Shown piece by piece: positions 1-7,900 of a stretch of DNA of 64,000 bases (positions within the stretch are counted from its first letter, which is position 1; every line of letters begins with the position of its first letter). The notes below the pieces were generated by a model. That model did not search any database, was not told where the DNA came from, and saw only the letters and a list, made by a program, of their open reading frames with translations. Where the stretch lies: NCBI GenBank assembly GCA_024742305.1, contig JANSYQ010000007.1:1-64000 (forward strand), in the 5' to 3' direction. Made by a program: the position numbers and the translations under genes. This DNA is from a bacterium (GTDB taxonomy: Bacteria; Bacteroidota; Bacteroidia; Flavobacteriales_D; Crocinitomicaceae).

Positions 1-109
1 AATTGCCTAATTGCCTAATTGCCTAATTGCCTAATTGCCTAATTGCCTAATTGCCTAATTGCCTAATTGCCTAATTGCCTAATTGCCTAATTGCCTAATT
101 GCCTAATTG
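1..109. repeat. AATTGCCT octamer tandem array
   Basis: Thirteen perfect head-to-tail copies of the 8-base unit AATTGCCT plus a partial copy run from the window edge to about base 109, where the sequence diverges to TGTACATT. The array lies beyond the 3' end of the first minus-strand gene and may continue to the left. A perfect array of this kind is prone to copy-number change by slippage. No reading frame or known element is associated with it inside the window. Confidence 0.95.
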
Positions 110-157
110 TACATTTTTAGAAATGTTTGCATTCAGGAAAGTTCGTTTTACCTTGCT

Positions 158-592
158 TCAATAGCTTTCTATCAATCCACTTACCCCAGTAATTGCGAAG
201 GTCGCAACGATCAATGCCCCGATGAAATTAAAAATTAGCAATTGTAGCTCTTTGTGCACCTTGAAGTAGAATGAGGCGAGAATAACAAAGATCCCAATGA
301 TACTGATATAAAAAAAATCGTGATCAGCTGTTAGTGGAATGAGAATCGTGGTTACGAAAACATAGAACCGACTGATTTGTAAGGCGATGATGCGGGTCAT
401 TGGATACTCTATTGGGTTCCTAGTTCCCAAAACGCCTGTTACAATAAAAGGTAATAGATTGAGGAGAATGAATGCTAAAATTGCATTTGCCCATCCACCT
501 AAATGATCTGATAAAATGAGAAATCCACTCAATGTGAGCAGAGAAAGTAGAACTACGCTCCAGCCAAGATATTTGTTGAAGACAGCCAACAC
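158..592 (-). CDS. small four-helix membrane protein A
   Basis: A 144-residue, strongly hydrophobic protein with about four predicted membrane segments (near residues 10-27, 36-53, 70-108 and 120-140). I do not recognise a family. It shares length, segment spacing and several positions (for example an LLP near residue 46 and an (I/L)IVA motif close to the C-terminus) with the 143-residue product of the preceding gene, so the two are probably diverged duplicates. Its ATG overlaps the last base of that gene's stop, so it is the last gene of a tightly packed minus-strand set with a sensor kinase. It most likely acts in the inner membrane; a link to the kinase is inferred from position only. Confidence 0.75.
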   Translation of the reverse strand: MLAVFNKYLGWSVVLLSLLTLSGFLILSDHLGGWANAILAFILLNLLPFIVTGVLGTRNPIEYPMTRIIALQISRFYVFVTTILIPLTADHDFFYISIIGIFVILASFYFKVHKELQLLIFNFIGALIVATFAITGVSGLIESY

Positions 593-1023
593 TAATTCAC
601 GAAGGTCGTTGCGGAAACTACAATGAACGCAACAATCAGCAGTCCAAACAATGTATAAATGAACTTAACGATGTGTTCCTCAAGCTTGATTAACGCAAAT
701 AGTAAACCTCCCGCAATGGCACCGAACGTTAACGTAAATGCCCAGTAGGAGGGACCTTCCCAAACTACATACATCAACAGTGTAACCAGTAGAAAGGCAC
801 CTACCTTGAATCCGTCGCTGGAGAATTTCTGATATTTGGATTTCGACAATGCCACAGTGATACCAATCAGTAAAACGGGCAACAAAGCCAGCGAAATCGC
901 GAAAAATACCATCGATCCAACGGCGTCCAAATGGGACAGTTTCGAATAAAGAAAGCCGTAACTAGCGATTGCACTAATCGCCAAAACAGCGCCGAGTGAG
1001 GTGTTCAATTCAGAAATCTTCAT
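592..1023 (-). CDS. small four-helix membrane protein B
   Basis: A 143-residue inner-membrane protein with about four hydrophobic segments and a short basic loop near residues 60-70 (KSKYQK). It resembles the following gene product in length and topology, which suggests a local duplication. Start and stop overlap both neighbours by a single base (TAATG type), so translation is probably coupled to the histidine kinase upstream and to protein A downstream. No family was recognised. Such a pair next to a kinase could form an accessory sensor or transporter, but the sequence does not show this. Confidence 0.75.
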   Translation of the reverse strand: MKISELNTSLGAVLAISAIASYGFLYSKLSHLDAVGSMVFFAISLALLPVLLIGITVALSKSKYQKFSSDGFKVGAFLLVTLLMYVVWEGPSYWAFTLTFGAIAGGLLFALIKLEEHIVKFIYTLFGLLIVAFIVVSATTFVN

Positions 1024-2570
1024 TATTTCGGTAAACTAATGCGGAACGTTGTTCCAATATTTAATTGCGATTCAAGAACGAATACCTTCCCTTTGTGATA
1101 TTCCTTGACGATACGGCGAACGAGTGATAAACCGAGTCCCCAACCACGTTTTTTTGTGGAGAAACCAGGCTGAAAGATTGTTTTGATTTGATTCGGTGGA
1201 ATTCCTTTTCCGTTGTCTTTGATGTCGATGTGAACCCAATTGCCCTCCGTTTTCGTAGAAACGTGCAACTTTCCTTCGCCTTCCATAGCATCAACAGCAT
1301 TCTTGGCAATATTTTCCACAACCCATTCAATTAAGGATGCGTTGTGATTTACCAGCTGCTGCTCATTCGCGTCCACGGTGATTTCCACCTTGTCAGAAAT
1401 ACGTGGCTTCAGATACGCCATTACGTTTCGGACTGTTTCTGCAACATCTTCCGAGTCCAGTTTGGCACCCGAACCAATTTTTGAGAAGCGATCGGTGACC
1501 TTCTCCAATCGGTTCACGTCTTTTTGCATTTCTGAAGTAATCATCGGGTCGGCTTCTTGCGTTTCTAAGTATTGAATCCAAGCCATTAAAGAGGAGAGCG
1601 GTGTTCCTAATTGATGCGCCGTTTCTTTTGCCATTCCTGCCCAAACTTGATTTTGTTCAGCTTTTCGGAAGGTGCTGAAAATGAGGTAGCCGATGAAGGC
1701 AAAGAGTCCAATTACCGTGAATTGTATGAAGGGAAAGTACTTCAACTGACGCAATTCTGGACTGTCGCCATGGTAGAGTAGATTCTTCTCACCCGTTTTA
1801 AAATCAATAATAATCGGCTTGTCGTTCAGTTCGTCTGTAATGCTCGAATTCGCAATTCGCATTTCGCGCGCTTCGGGAATATTCGTTCCTATGATTTCTC
1901 GCGATTGAGCATCAATGAGCAGGACAGGAACCAGTCCCTCGTTGTCGATAAGTTCGCGGTTGAAAGATTCAATCAAGGAGTCTCGAACGTTTTCCAAAGA
2001 GTCGATAATCTGAGAATCGTCATAGCAATACGTAATGTAGAAATCGTCAAAAACCTCCACGGTAAAGGATGGATTTTTCTTCTTCCATGCATCTGCTAGA
2101 ACTAACAAGGAGTCATCGAAATGATCCATTAACTCACGTTTGGTAGCGTCTGGGTACAACTTCCGAATGTCGGAGGTGTCAAAATCCAAATTTCGATTGG
2201 CGGAAATATAACCGTCGTTATCGACAGCGATTACCGGAATATCGGTGTTGTTCTGTGTAATTCGAAGCGGGAAACTATTGCTATAATCTTTATCCAAGGG
2301 ACTTTTTTTCGCCGCTTCCTCAGTTGCTTCCACCCAAAGTGCCATTTTCTCGCGTTCTTTTGCACGAAGGCTATTGAAGGTGTTGTTGGTCAATCGAACC
2401 AATTCAATTTTTTTCCGAATCGCATCCGCCCATTGTTGTGCCCTTTCCTTTTCGCGTTCGCCAACTTTAGACACTATTTGGTTCGAAACAAACAAAGAAG
2501 CTCCCACGGTGAGTAGGGCCAAAATCAATAAGGCGATCTTCCATTTTTGTTTGTTCGAGTATAAATTCAT
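1023..2570 (-). CDS. sensor histidine kinase
   Basis: A 515-residue inner-membrane kinase. Transmembrane segments lie at about residues 11-33 and 280-300 and enclose a roughly 245-residue periplasmic sensor region of unknown type. The H box (ETAHQLGTPLSSL, phospho-acceptor His319) follows the second helix, with no obvious HAMP domain between. The HATPase domain shows the N box (VVENIAKNAVDAME, about 417-430), the G1 box DNGKGIP (452-458) and the G2 box GWGLGLSLV (476-484). All catalytic motifs are intact. No response regulator gene is adjacent, so it is an orphan kinase, and it is followed by two coupled small membrane proteins. Ligand and partner are unknown. Confidence 0.93.
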   Translation of the reverse strand: MNLYSNKQKWKIALLILALLTVGASLFVSNQIVSKVGEREKERAQQWADAIRKKIELVRLTNNTFNSLRAKEREKMALWVEATEEAAKKSPLDKDYSNSFPLRITQNNTDIPVIAVDNDGYISANRNLDFDTSDIRKLYPDATKRELMDHFDDSLLVLADAWKKKNPSFTVEVFDDFYITYCYDDSQIIDSLENVRDSLIESFNRELIDNEGLVPVLLIDAQSREIIGTNIPEAREMRIANSSITDELNDKPIIIDFKTGEKNLLYHGDSPELRQLKYFPFIQFTVIGLFAFIGYLIFSTFRKAEQNQVWAGMAKETAHQLGTPLSSLMAWIQYLETQEADPMITSEMQKDVNRLEKVTDRFSKIGSGAKLDSEDVAETVRNVMAYLKPRISDKVEITVDANEQQLVNHNASLIEWVVENIAKNAVDAMEGEGKLHVSTKTEGNWVHIDIKDNGKGIPPNQIKTIFQPGFSTKKRGWGLGLSLVRRIVKEYHKGKVFVLESQLNIGTTFRISLPK

Positions 2571-2608
2571 GTTTCTAAAAGTAACGACAATTCAGGGGAA
2601 CACGACAA

Positions 2609-3706
2609 TCATCGTAGTCCCAATGCGGATTCCACCGCAGCACAAACGGAATTATGGTCGTATTGTTGTGTCATTTCACGAAGTACTTGCGGGTTTCGGG
2701 TGATGTTTTCAGAACAGATTGTATCAATTTTTTCAGCCAAACTTTGTACGTTCTGCGTTTCGAATAGGACTCCGCCTTTTTCATGCTCTAAAATTTCCGG
2801 AGTTCCGCCAGCATTACTTCCTAAAACCGGAGTTCCGCAGGCAAGCGATTCCATTGTCACCATACCAATAGATTCTGCCTTGGTTGCCATGACAAACCAG
2901 TCGATGGCGTTATAGAATGTTACAGGGTTTTTCATGTAAGGACGAACATGCACACGCTTTTTAAACGTTTCCGATTGAATAATGTCAAGCATTTCTGCAT
3001 AATATTCTTGTGCCTCGTTGTGTGTCGGTTCACCGAGAAGTACCACGTGGAAATCTTTGTTCTTAGCCTCTTTCATTGCCTTGAGAAGCAACAATTGTCC
3101 TTTCTGCGGATCGAAACGCCCCATCAAACCGAAAATGCGGACATTTTGCGGTAGTTGTAATGCAGCTCGGGCATCTTCCTTCGAAGGAACAGTATGAAAC
3201 TGCGATAAATCCATCCCTGAGGGGATTTGCACAATCGTGTTCTTGAAGCGCGTCATCGTTTTCACTTGTTCCTCCAGCCAAGGCAGTGGACACGACCAAA
3301 GATCTATCTCGTTATGTCGTCTAGCATGCAGAAAGTGCGTTTTCTTAACCCCGAGTTGCATTTCCATGAAGTACGAGGTATGCAAGGCATTTTTCAGCTT
3401 CCATTTGGCAAAAGCTGTAATGCTCATATCGCGTGTTGCACGAATGAGTATGTGAGTAATCCCCTGTTGTTTCAGGATCTTGACCAAAACGCGACCATTT
3501 TTGAAATCGTAGTATTTGCTGTGCTTCTCAATGTATGCTACATTTAAATGAGCTGCTTCTGCCTCCTGGGCGAAACGAGAATCCTTTACGGTAATGACAA
3601 GCACCTTGTGTCCGCGCTGATGCATCCAAACGGCATTTCTAAGGTGATTCATTTCTAATCCACCCCAACTTTCAGAACTGCATAGATAGCCCAAACGTGC
3701 GCTCAT
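2609..3706 (-). CDS. GT4-type glycosyltransferase
   Basis: A 365-residue GT-B fold glycosyltransferase of the GT4 (glycosyl transferases group 1) type. The N-terminal acceptor domain starts with a GYLCSSESWGGLE segment. The C-terminal nucleotide-sugar domain begins near residue 191 (GLMGRFDPQKG). The family EX7E motif is seen as ESIGMVTME (278-286), followed by ACGTPVLGSNAGGTPEIL. It has no signal peptide or membrane helix, so it is a cytoplasmic or membrane-associated enzyme that probably adds a sugar to a lipid-linked or surface glycan. No other glycan genes are nearby, so donor and acceptor cannot be stated. It is read toward the histidine kinase, 38 bases away. Confidence 0.9.
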   Translation of the reverse strand: MSARLGYLCSSESWGGLEMNHLRNAVWMHQRGHKVLVITVKDSRFAQEAEAAHLNVAYIEKHSKYYDFKNGRVLVKILKQQGITHILIRATRDMSITAFAKWKLKNALHTSYFMEMQLGVKKTHFLHARRHNEIDLWSCPLPWLEEQVKTMTRFKNTIVQIPSGMDLSQFHTVPSKEDARAALQLPQNVRIFGLMGRFDPQKGQLLLLKAMKEAKNKDFHVVLLGEPTHNEAQEYYAEMLDIIQSETFKKRVHVRPYMKNPVTFYNAIDWFVMATKAESIGMVTMESLACGTPVLGSNAGGTPEILEHEKGGVLFETQNVQSLAEKIDTICSENITRNPQVLREMTQQYDHNSVCAAVESALGLR

Positions 3707-3723
3707 GATGGTAAAATTAATAG

Positions 3724-3731
3724 TAACTTTG
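3724..3731 (+). promoter_or_regulatory. -7 box TAACTTTG
   Basis: TAACTTTG matches the Bacteroidota -7 consensus TAnnTTTG and lies 25 bases before the ATG of the small membrane protein gene at 3757, giving a short leader. No clear -33 TTG is visible at the usual distance. Confidence 0.4.
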
Positions 3732-3756
3732 AGTCCATCAAATCAGAGTGATCAGA

Positions 3757-4077
3757 ATGAGTGCAGCGAAGAAAAAAGCATTGATTGTTTTTATAGTGAG
3801 TTCGGTAATCGTAGCGATTGCGCTGTGTGTATTACCCGTCGAGTTTTTTAATGGTGAAGTAACATGGACGGTCAACGAAACAACCATTACGAAGGATCAA
3901 AATTTGAGTTTGAGCTATTTTTTCGGCTTGGGGCTCGAAGATTCAAGTTTACAGTACGCCGATTCCTTCCGATTGACAGGGCAAGGTTGGATGCTCGCCT
4001 TTATTTTCATATTTGGAATCCCCGGTTTGATTGCTTATCGTATGTATATCACTTCTAACACGTCTAAGGAAGAGTGA
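3757..4077 (+). CDS. two-helix membrane protein
   Basis: A 106-residue protein from the ATG (reading MSAAKKKAL); a GTG three codons earlier is possible but less likely. Two hydrophobic segments, near residues 8-25 and 75-95, enclose a polar loop of about 45 residues containing TWTVNETTITKDQN. The lysine-rich N-terminus and the second helix ending in a YRMY segment suggest an inner-membrane protein with both ends in the cytoplasm. No family was recognised and nothing links it to the rhodanese that follows. Divergent from the glycosyltransferase gene. Confidence 0.7.
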   Translation: MSAAKKKALIVFIVSSVIVAIALCVLPVEFFNGEVTWTVNETTITKDQNLSLSYFFGLGLEDSSLQYADSFRLTGQGWMLAFIFIFGIPGLIAYRMYITSNTSKEE

Positions 4078-4137
4078 CGGAGCCAAGATGCTCGATGAAG
4101 TGCAACCTAAGTTACCTTACAATCCATACCCCTGCAC

Positions 4138-4145
4138 TAACTTTG
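4138..4145 (+). promoter_or_regulatory. -7 box TAACTTTG before rhodanese gene
   Basis: TAACTTTG fits TAnnTTTG and ends 15 bases before the ATG at 4161. A matching -33 TTG is not evident. Confidence 0.45.
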
Positions 4146-4160
4146 TAAGAAACAACTTAT

Positions 4161-4457
4161 ATGTTTGGTAAACTTTTTAAGAAAACAGATTACAAGGCCT
4201 TGCTCGACAACGGTGCAGTGATTATTGACGTGCGTACTCCTAGTGAATATAGTGGTGGTGCCATTCCAGGTTCAGAGAATATTCCTTTGCAGTCGCTGGG
4301 GAGTCGCATGAAGCAAATTAAATCGTTAGAAGTTCCCGTAATTTGTGTTTGTGCTTCGGGAGTTCGTTCAGCGAGTGCGAAAGCGCAAATGAAAGCCGCT
4401 GGTGTTGAGGCGTACAATGGTGGTGCTTGGACAAAAATGATACCTTACGTAGATTAA
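4161..4457 (+). CDS. single-domain rhodanese
   Basis: A 98-residue rhodanese-like sulfurtransferase. It shows the family segments DVRTPSEYSGGAIPGSENIPL (N-terminal half) and the active-site loop CASGVRSASA, whose first Cys (near residue 73) is the sulfur-carrying residue. The C-terminal YNGGAWTKM replaces the common GG-W ending. No signal peptide, so cytoplasmic. Single-domain rhodaneses carry persulfide sulfur in thiosulfate or other sulfur-transfer reactions; the actual partner is not shown. It is followed 9 bases later by a fatty acid hydroxylase-family gene on the same strand. Confidence 0.92.
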   Translation: MFGKLFKKTDYKALLDNGAVIIDVRTPSEYSGGAIPGSENIPLQSLGSRMKQIKSLEVPVICVCASGVRSASAKAQMKAAGVEAYNGGAWTKMIPYVD

Positions 4458-4466
4458 AATTGAATT

Positions 4467-5354
4467 TTGAGTTATTGGAATACCATAGTGTCCAGTTATG
4501 AAAGTGCAGCCAAAGGATTTTGGAACTACCTCGTTGATCCCATAAAAGACAACGGACTTCCGAATTTTTTCTACTTTCTCATATTGATTTCTATCCTAAT
4601 TTGGGTCCTTGAAATTGTGGTGCCATGGAGAAAAAAACAGGCAATAATCAGGCGAGATTTTTGGTTGGATAGTTTCTACATGTTCTTCAATTTCTTCATT
4701 TTCCGGGTTGTTTTGTTTGCCGCGTTGGTGAACGTGACGTACGATCTATTCGTAGCATTTTTAGAGCTTTTCGGTTACAAAGGTGGCGCACTGATTGATT
4801 TATCGCACTTGCAATGGGGTTGGCAATTGGTTATTTACTTCTTTATTGCCGACTTGGCGCAATGGTGTGTTCATGTGTTATTGCATCGCGTGCCAGTTTT
4901 GTGGCAGTTCCATAAGGTGCATCATTCGGTGAAGGAGATGGGATTTGCGGCTCACGTGCGCTATCATTTCATGGAAAACGTATTCTATCAACCGGCCAAG
5001 TTCGTCGCTCTATCTTTGATTTTCGGATTCAAATTGGAGTACGCGTTCTACGTTTATTACCTCGCGACACTCATCGGACACCTGAATCATGCGAATTTGA
5101 ACCTAGATTATGGTCCGTTCCGATACTTATTCAACAATCCGAAAATGCATATTTGGCACCACGCTAAACATTTACCTGAAGATCGACCATACGGAATGAA
5201 TTACGGGATCTCACTGAGCATTTGGGATTATCTTTTCGGAACAGCGCATGTGCCTTCAGATGGACGTGATATCGAACTTGGCTTCGACAACGATGAAGAT
5301 TATCCGCAGTCTTTTTGGGGACATTTGGTGGAACCGTTTAAGCGAAAAAAATGA
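4467..5354 (+). CDS. sterol desaturase / fatty acid hydroxylase family protein
   Basis: A 295-residue membrane di-iron protein of the fatty acid hydroxylase superfamily. The histidine clusters that bind the two irons are HVLLH (136-140), HKVHH (149-153), H163/H167, HLNH (205-208) and HIWHHAKH (228-235). About four membrane segments lie at 31-53, 67-95, 117-135 and 180-203. It would hydroxylate or desaturate a lipid in the inner membrane with O2 and an electron donor; the substrate is unknown. The start is a TTG (reading MSYWNTIV); no ATG is available near it. The last four bases overlap the next gene (ATGA), so the two are coupled. Confidence 0.9.
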   Translation: MSYWNTIVSSYESAAKGFWNYLVDPIKDNGLPNFFYFLILISILIWVLEIVVPWRKKQAIIRRDFWLDSFYMFFNFFIFRVVLFAALVNVTYDLFVAFLELFGYKGGALIDLSHLQWGWQLVIYFFIADLAQWCVHVLLHRVPVLWQFHKVHHSVKEMGFAAHVRYHFMENVFYQPAKFVALSLIFGFKLEYAFYVYYLATLIGHLNHANLNLDYGPFRYLFNNPKMHIWHHAKHLPEDRPYGMNYGISLSIWDYLFGTAHVPSDGRDIELGFDNDEDYPQSFWGHLVEPFKRKK

Positions 5355-5557
5355 AAAAATACTTAGGAATGGCCATCATCGCGAGTTTAACGCTCGGATT
5401 GGCACCGTTTTTCCCACATCCGCATATTTGGAAACAACTGAAAAACCTTTGGTACGGTCGTCCAATGCCAGCCTTAGATTGGTTCGATCTTTTCCTACAC
5501 GGAGCCCCTTGGATTTTCTTAATCTACGTGTTGGTTCAAATAGCTCGGGGGAAGTGA
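5351..5557 (+). CDS. small two-helix membrane protein coupled to hydroxylase
   Basis: A 68-residue protein with an N-terminal hydrophobic segment (about 5-22) and a second one at 47-64, separated by an HPHIWKQLKNLWYGRPM region rich in aromatic and basic residues. Its ATG overlaps the hydroxylase stop by four bases, which argues that it is real and made together with that enzyme. It may be an accessory subunit, but that is inference. It ends two bases before the end of the convergent gene. Confidence 0.75.
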   Translation: MKKYLGMAIIASLTLGLAPFFPHPHIWKQLKNLWYGRPMPALDWFDLFLHGAPWIFLIYVLVQIARGK

Positions 5558-5558
5558 A

Positions 5559-6002
5559 CTAATAAAAGGTAACTCCGGTCAGCAACCATTTGTCTTCCAC
5601 CCATTCGAATTCCAGTCCCATTGATTCCTCGGCAAATCCGTCTTCATCTTCGGAAAGAACGATGAGTAAAGTCACAACGGTCCAATCTTCGTCTCCCATT
5701 ACTGACAAAGCATTGTAATCTTTCCCAGCCAAATAGTTGCGTGCATCTTCCGTGAAAATGGTCTCGATATTGTCGTAGAAGAATTCTTCCGTTACATCGT
5801 CTTCCCACATCTCAGGATCAATCTCTTCAAACCAATCACCGCCCAATGGAACTTGCACAGATGTTTTCAATTGCTCAATATTCAAGTCAATTATGGGTTG
5901 AACATTCGTTTGCCAAATTTTTTGAAGGTCCTCGTCTGTGGTTGTTTGTGCGAAAGAACTATTGATCGAAATAGCTATGCACAGTAGAAGTAGTATTCGC
6001 AT
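5559..6002 (-). CDS. exported acidic protein, unknown family
   Basis: A 147-residue protein with a signal peptide (RILLLLCIAISINSSFAQ, cleavage after AQ near residue 19). The mature part is acidic, with many Asp/Glu and Trp residues (WFEEIDPEMWEDDVTEEFF) and ends in FEWVEDKWLLTGVTFY, a layout seen in NTF2-like or SnoaL-like exported proteins; that fold guess is weak. It stands alone, convergent with the hydroxylase operon and divergent from the OmpA-like gene. Confidence 0.75.
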   Translation of the reverse strand: MRILLLLCIAISINSSFAQTTTDEDLQKIWQTNVQPIIDLNIEQLKTSVQVPLGGDWFEEIDPEMWEDDVTEEFFYDNIETIFTEDARNYLAGKDYNALSVMGDEDWTVVTLLIVLSEDEDGFAEESMGLEFEWVEDKWLLTGVTFY

Positions 6003-6072
6003 TCTAATGGTTTTTGCAGAAAGTTAATAGGAATTTGTTACATTGAACACTACTTCACTGAAAATAAGAATC

Positions 6073-6759
6073 ATGGTATTCAAAATTGTTTCGTTCTTTC
6101 TATTTGCCCTGTTCATGGCAGTTTCTTCTCTTGCACAAAATTTAGAGGAAGTTAAGATCAAAGTATACGATAAGAATCATCAGCTGATGACTCACAAGAA
6201 AGTGAAAATCTACATAAGCCAAACCAAGAATGGGGTTAGTAGTGATCTATTCGTAAAAGAATCGGGAAAAGAGTCAGTAGCGTTTGAGTATGAAAGATCT
6301 AAGATGCCTTTTTTACGAGTAAAATGTGACGATTGTCTTACCCAAACCTTCGAGACAAAAGATTATGAGGACTTAGCGGCTATTGAGTTGGAAGTAGAAG
6401 AAATTGATGAAATAGCATTTCTTAAGAATGCGCCGGATAAATTTTTCTTTAAGGAGGAGTCCAATGAGTTTTTACCAATTTCGGAATACGAACTTGAGAC
6501 GCTTCTAGAGGTACTCAAATCAACTTCTATAAACATTAAAATAGCAGGTCACTCTGATGAGATGGAGGACAGTGCAACCAATAAGGAATTATCGCATCAA
6601 AGAGCCTTGGCCGTGTACAATTATCTTGTTCAGAATGGAATTGATGCAGATAGATTGACTGTAGAAAGCTACGGAAGCACGCAACCTGTTGTTTCCGATG
6701 TAAAATCGAATGAACAAAGAGGGTTGAACATGCGCGTCGAGATCATGCTGGCTAATTAG
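6073..6759 (+). CDS. OmpA-like C-terminal domain protein
   Basis: A 228-residue exported protein. The chosen ATG gives a normal signal peptide ending ...AVSSLAQ; an in-frame TTG ten codons upstream would add a polar tail before it. The region to about residue 130 is a small beta-rich domain with a CDDC motif. Residues 140-228 form an OmpA/MotB peptidoglycan-binding domain: IKIAGHSD, ELSHQRALAVYNYLVQNGID, RLTVESYGSTQPV and NMRVEIML, including the conserved D and R positions. It has no beta-barrel of its own and probably sits in the periplasm anchored to peptidoglycan. The 3' end overlaps the convergent gene by eight bases. Confidence 0.87.
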   Translation: MVFKIVSFFLFALFMAVSSLAQNLEEVKIKVYDKNHQLMTHKKVKIYISQTKNGVSSDLFVKESGKESVAFEYERSKMPFLRVKCDDCLTQTFETKDYEDLAAIELEVEEIDEIAFLKNAPDKFFFKEESNEFLPISEYELETLLEVLKSTSINIKIAGHSDEMEDSATNKELSHQRALAVYNYLVQNGIDADRLTVESYGSTQPVVSDVKSNEQRGLNMRVEIMLAN

Positions 6760-7366
6760 CCAATTTAGTGATGACTTCTTTTCGCAGGGCGTAGAAACTG
6801 TTAATTATTTTGTTCATCTTATTGGCTTTTTCAATCCCTGATTCCGATGGGGTCCAAGAATTAAAGGTAGATTCAACCAATTGCCATTGCTCGGTGGCCT
6901 CAATAGAAGGGTACTCAGAGAACAGTTTTTCAGAGTACGATGTAAATTTATTATTCACATACATGAGCGCTTCGTTAACCGCTTGTTGGTCTTCTATCTG
7001 GTAGTAACGATAGGTAGTCAGGAACTCAAGAGCGCGTATGCTTTGCAACTTGACATTTAATATGCTATCCTGTTGTAACTTGGCCTCCATGGATTGTAAT
7101 GAATCTCTCAGTTGAACAGATTTTGAAACAAACTCTTCGCGCTGTTTTTCATGTCCAATTCGAGCCTCCTCCAAACTGATGTAATCGGTTATTAAGCCTA
7201 TAAAAAAGGCAACTACAGATGGCAGGATTAGTCCTAAGAATGCCGGTTTAGCATACCAACGACGTTGCATGTCCTTAATTTCTAAGCGGAGTTTCTCGTT
7301 ATCCAGTTGATCTTTTTCAACTGCAAGTTTTGATCGAGTGGTGTCGATATCTTCTTTTTCAGCCAT
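6752..7366 (-). CDS. coiled-coil single-pass membrane protein
   Basis: A 204-residue protein with a charged N-terminal coiled-coil (residues 8-36, heptad-like KLAVEKDQLDNEKLRLEIK), one membrane helix near 42-62 (FLGLILPSVVAFFIGLI), a second coiled-coil (67-105) and a helical C-terminal part. No catalytic motif is visible and no family was recognised. The layout suits a membrane-tethered scaffold protein. It converges on the OmpA-like gene with an eight-base overlap. Confidence 0.75.
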   Translation of the reverse strand: MAEKEDIDTTRSKLAVEKDQLDNEKLRLEIKDMQRRWYAKPAFLGLILPSVVAFFIGLITDYISLEEARIGHEKQREEFVSKSVQLRDSLQSMEAKLQQDSILNVKLQSIRALEFLTTYRYYQIEDQQAVNEALMYVNNKFTSYSEKLFSEYPSIEATEQWQLVESTFNSWTPSESGIEKANKMNKIINSFYALRKEVITKLAN

Positions 7367-7546
7367 GGGATGAATTTACTCAAATTCCGAAATCTGCGTT
7401 AATCCTTTCCCAAGTTCTTCGCCTTGAATTCGCCAGTAGTTGATTGAGAACACCCAACAGAACGAACAAGAATAGAAGCGATGTATAGTGGATTCTTTAT
7501 GTTCAATTTTTTAAGAAACGTACGAAAGATTTCAATACAAAATTCA

Positions 7547-7900
7547 TCAAAACTGATCCAAGGGTTTTTTGCCAAGGCGCACTCGGTTCATAATTACAGA
7601 GTACAGACCAAGAAGGAACAGAACACCACCGAAAACAGAGAGAAATGGGTCAAATCGCTTCAAGATAAAGATGTTTACCAATAGCAAGGCGGCCCCGGAG
7701 AGTAGATAAATAAATCCGCTTGTAGAAGTTCTTCGCTTCCCTTGATTGATCATCGAGTTTATTTTTCGAACCTCATCAGTGCATGTTTCGGTGCACGCAA
7801 TACCATCACCGACATCGGTTAAACAACTCATGCATATTCCCTTGTTACAATTTTTGCAAATGCCGAGCGCAGGTACCTCCGGATGATTATAACAATTCAT
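7547..7900 (-). CDS. B-box-type zinc-finger membrane protein
   Basis: A 117-residue protein. The first 50 residues carry a B-box-like zinc motif: CYNH, CKNCNKGICMSC and a later CTETC, giving the Cys/His ligands. Two hydrophobic segments follow, near 63-80 and 87-107 (GFIYLLSGAALLLVNIFIL and SVFGGVLFLLGLYSVIM), so the finger faces the cytoplasm. Bacterial B-box membrane proteins of this type are common but of unknown function. Its ATG shares a base with the glyS stop (TAATG), so it is translated with glyS. The 180 bases after it, up to the next gene, hold no feature I can support. Confidence 0.82.
   Translation of the reverse strand: MNCYNHPEVPALGICKNCNKGICMSCLTDVGDGIACTETCTDEVRKINSMINQGKRRTSTSGFIYLLSGAALLLVNIFILKRFDPFLSVFGGVLFLLGLYSVIMNRVRLGKKPLDQF

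Noticed and set aside
7481-7684. 67-codon plus-strand ORF overlapping the B-box gene
   Set aside because: It lies antisense to a zinc-finger gene with clear Cys motifs and has no domain of its own.
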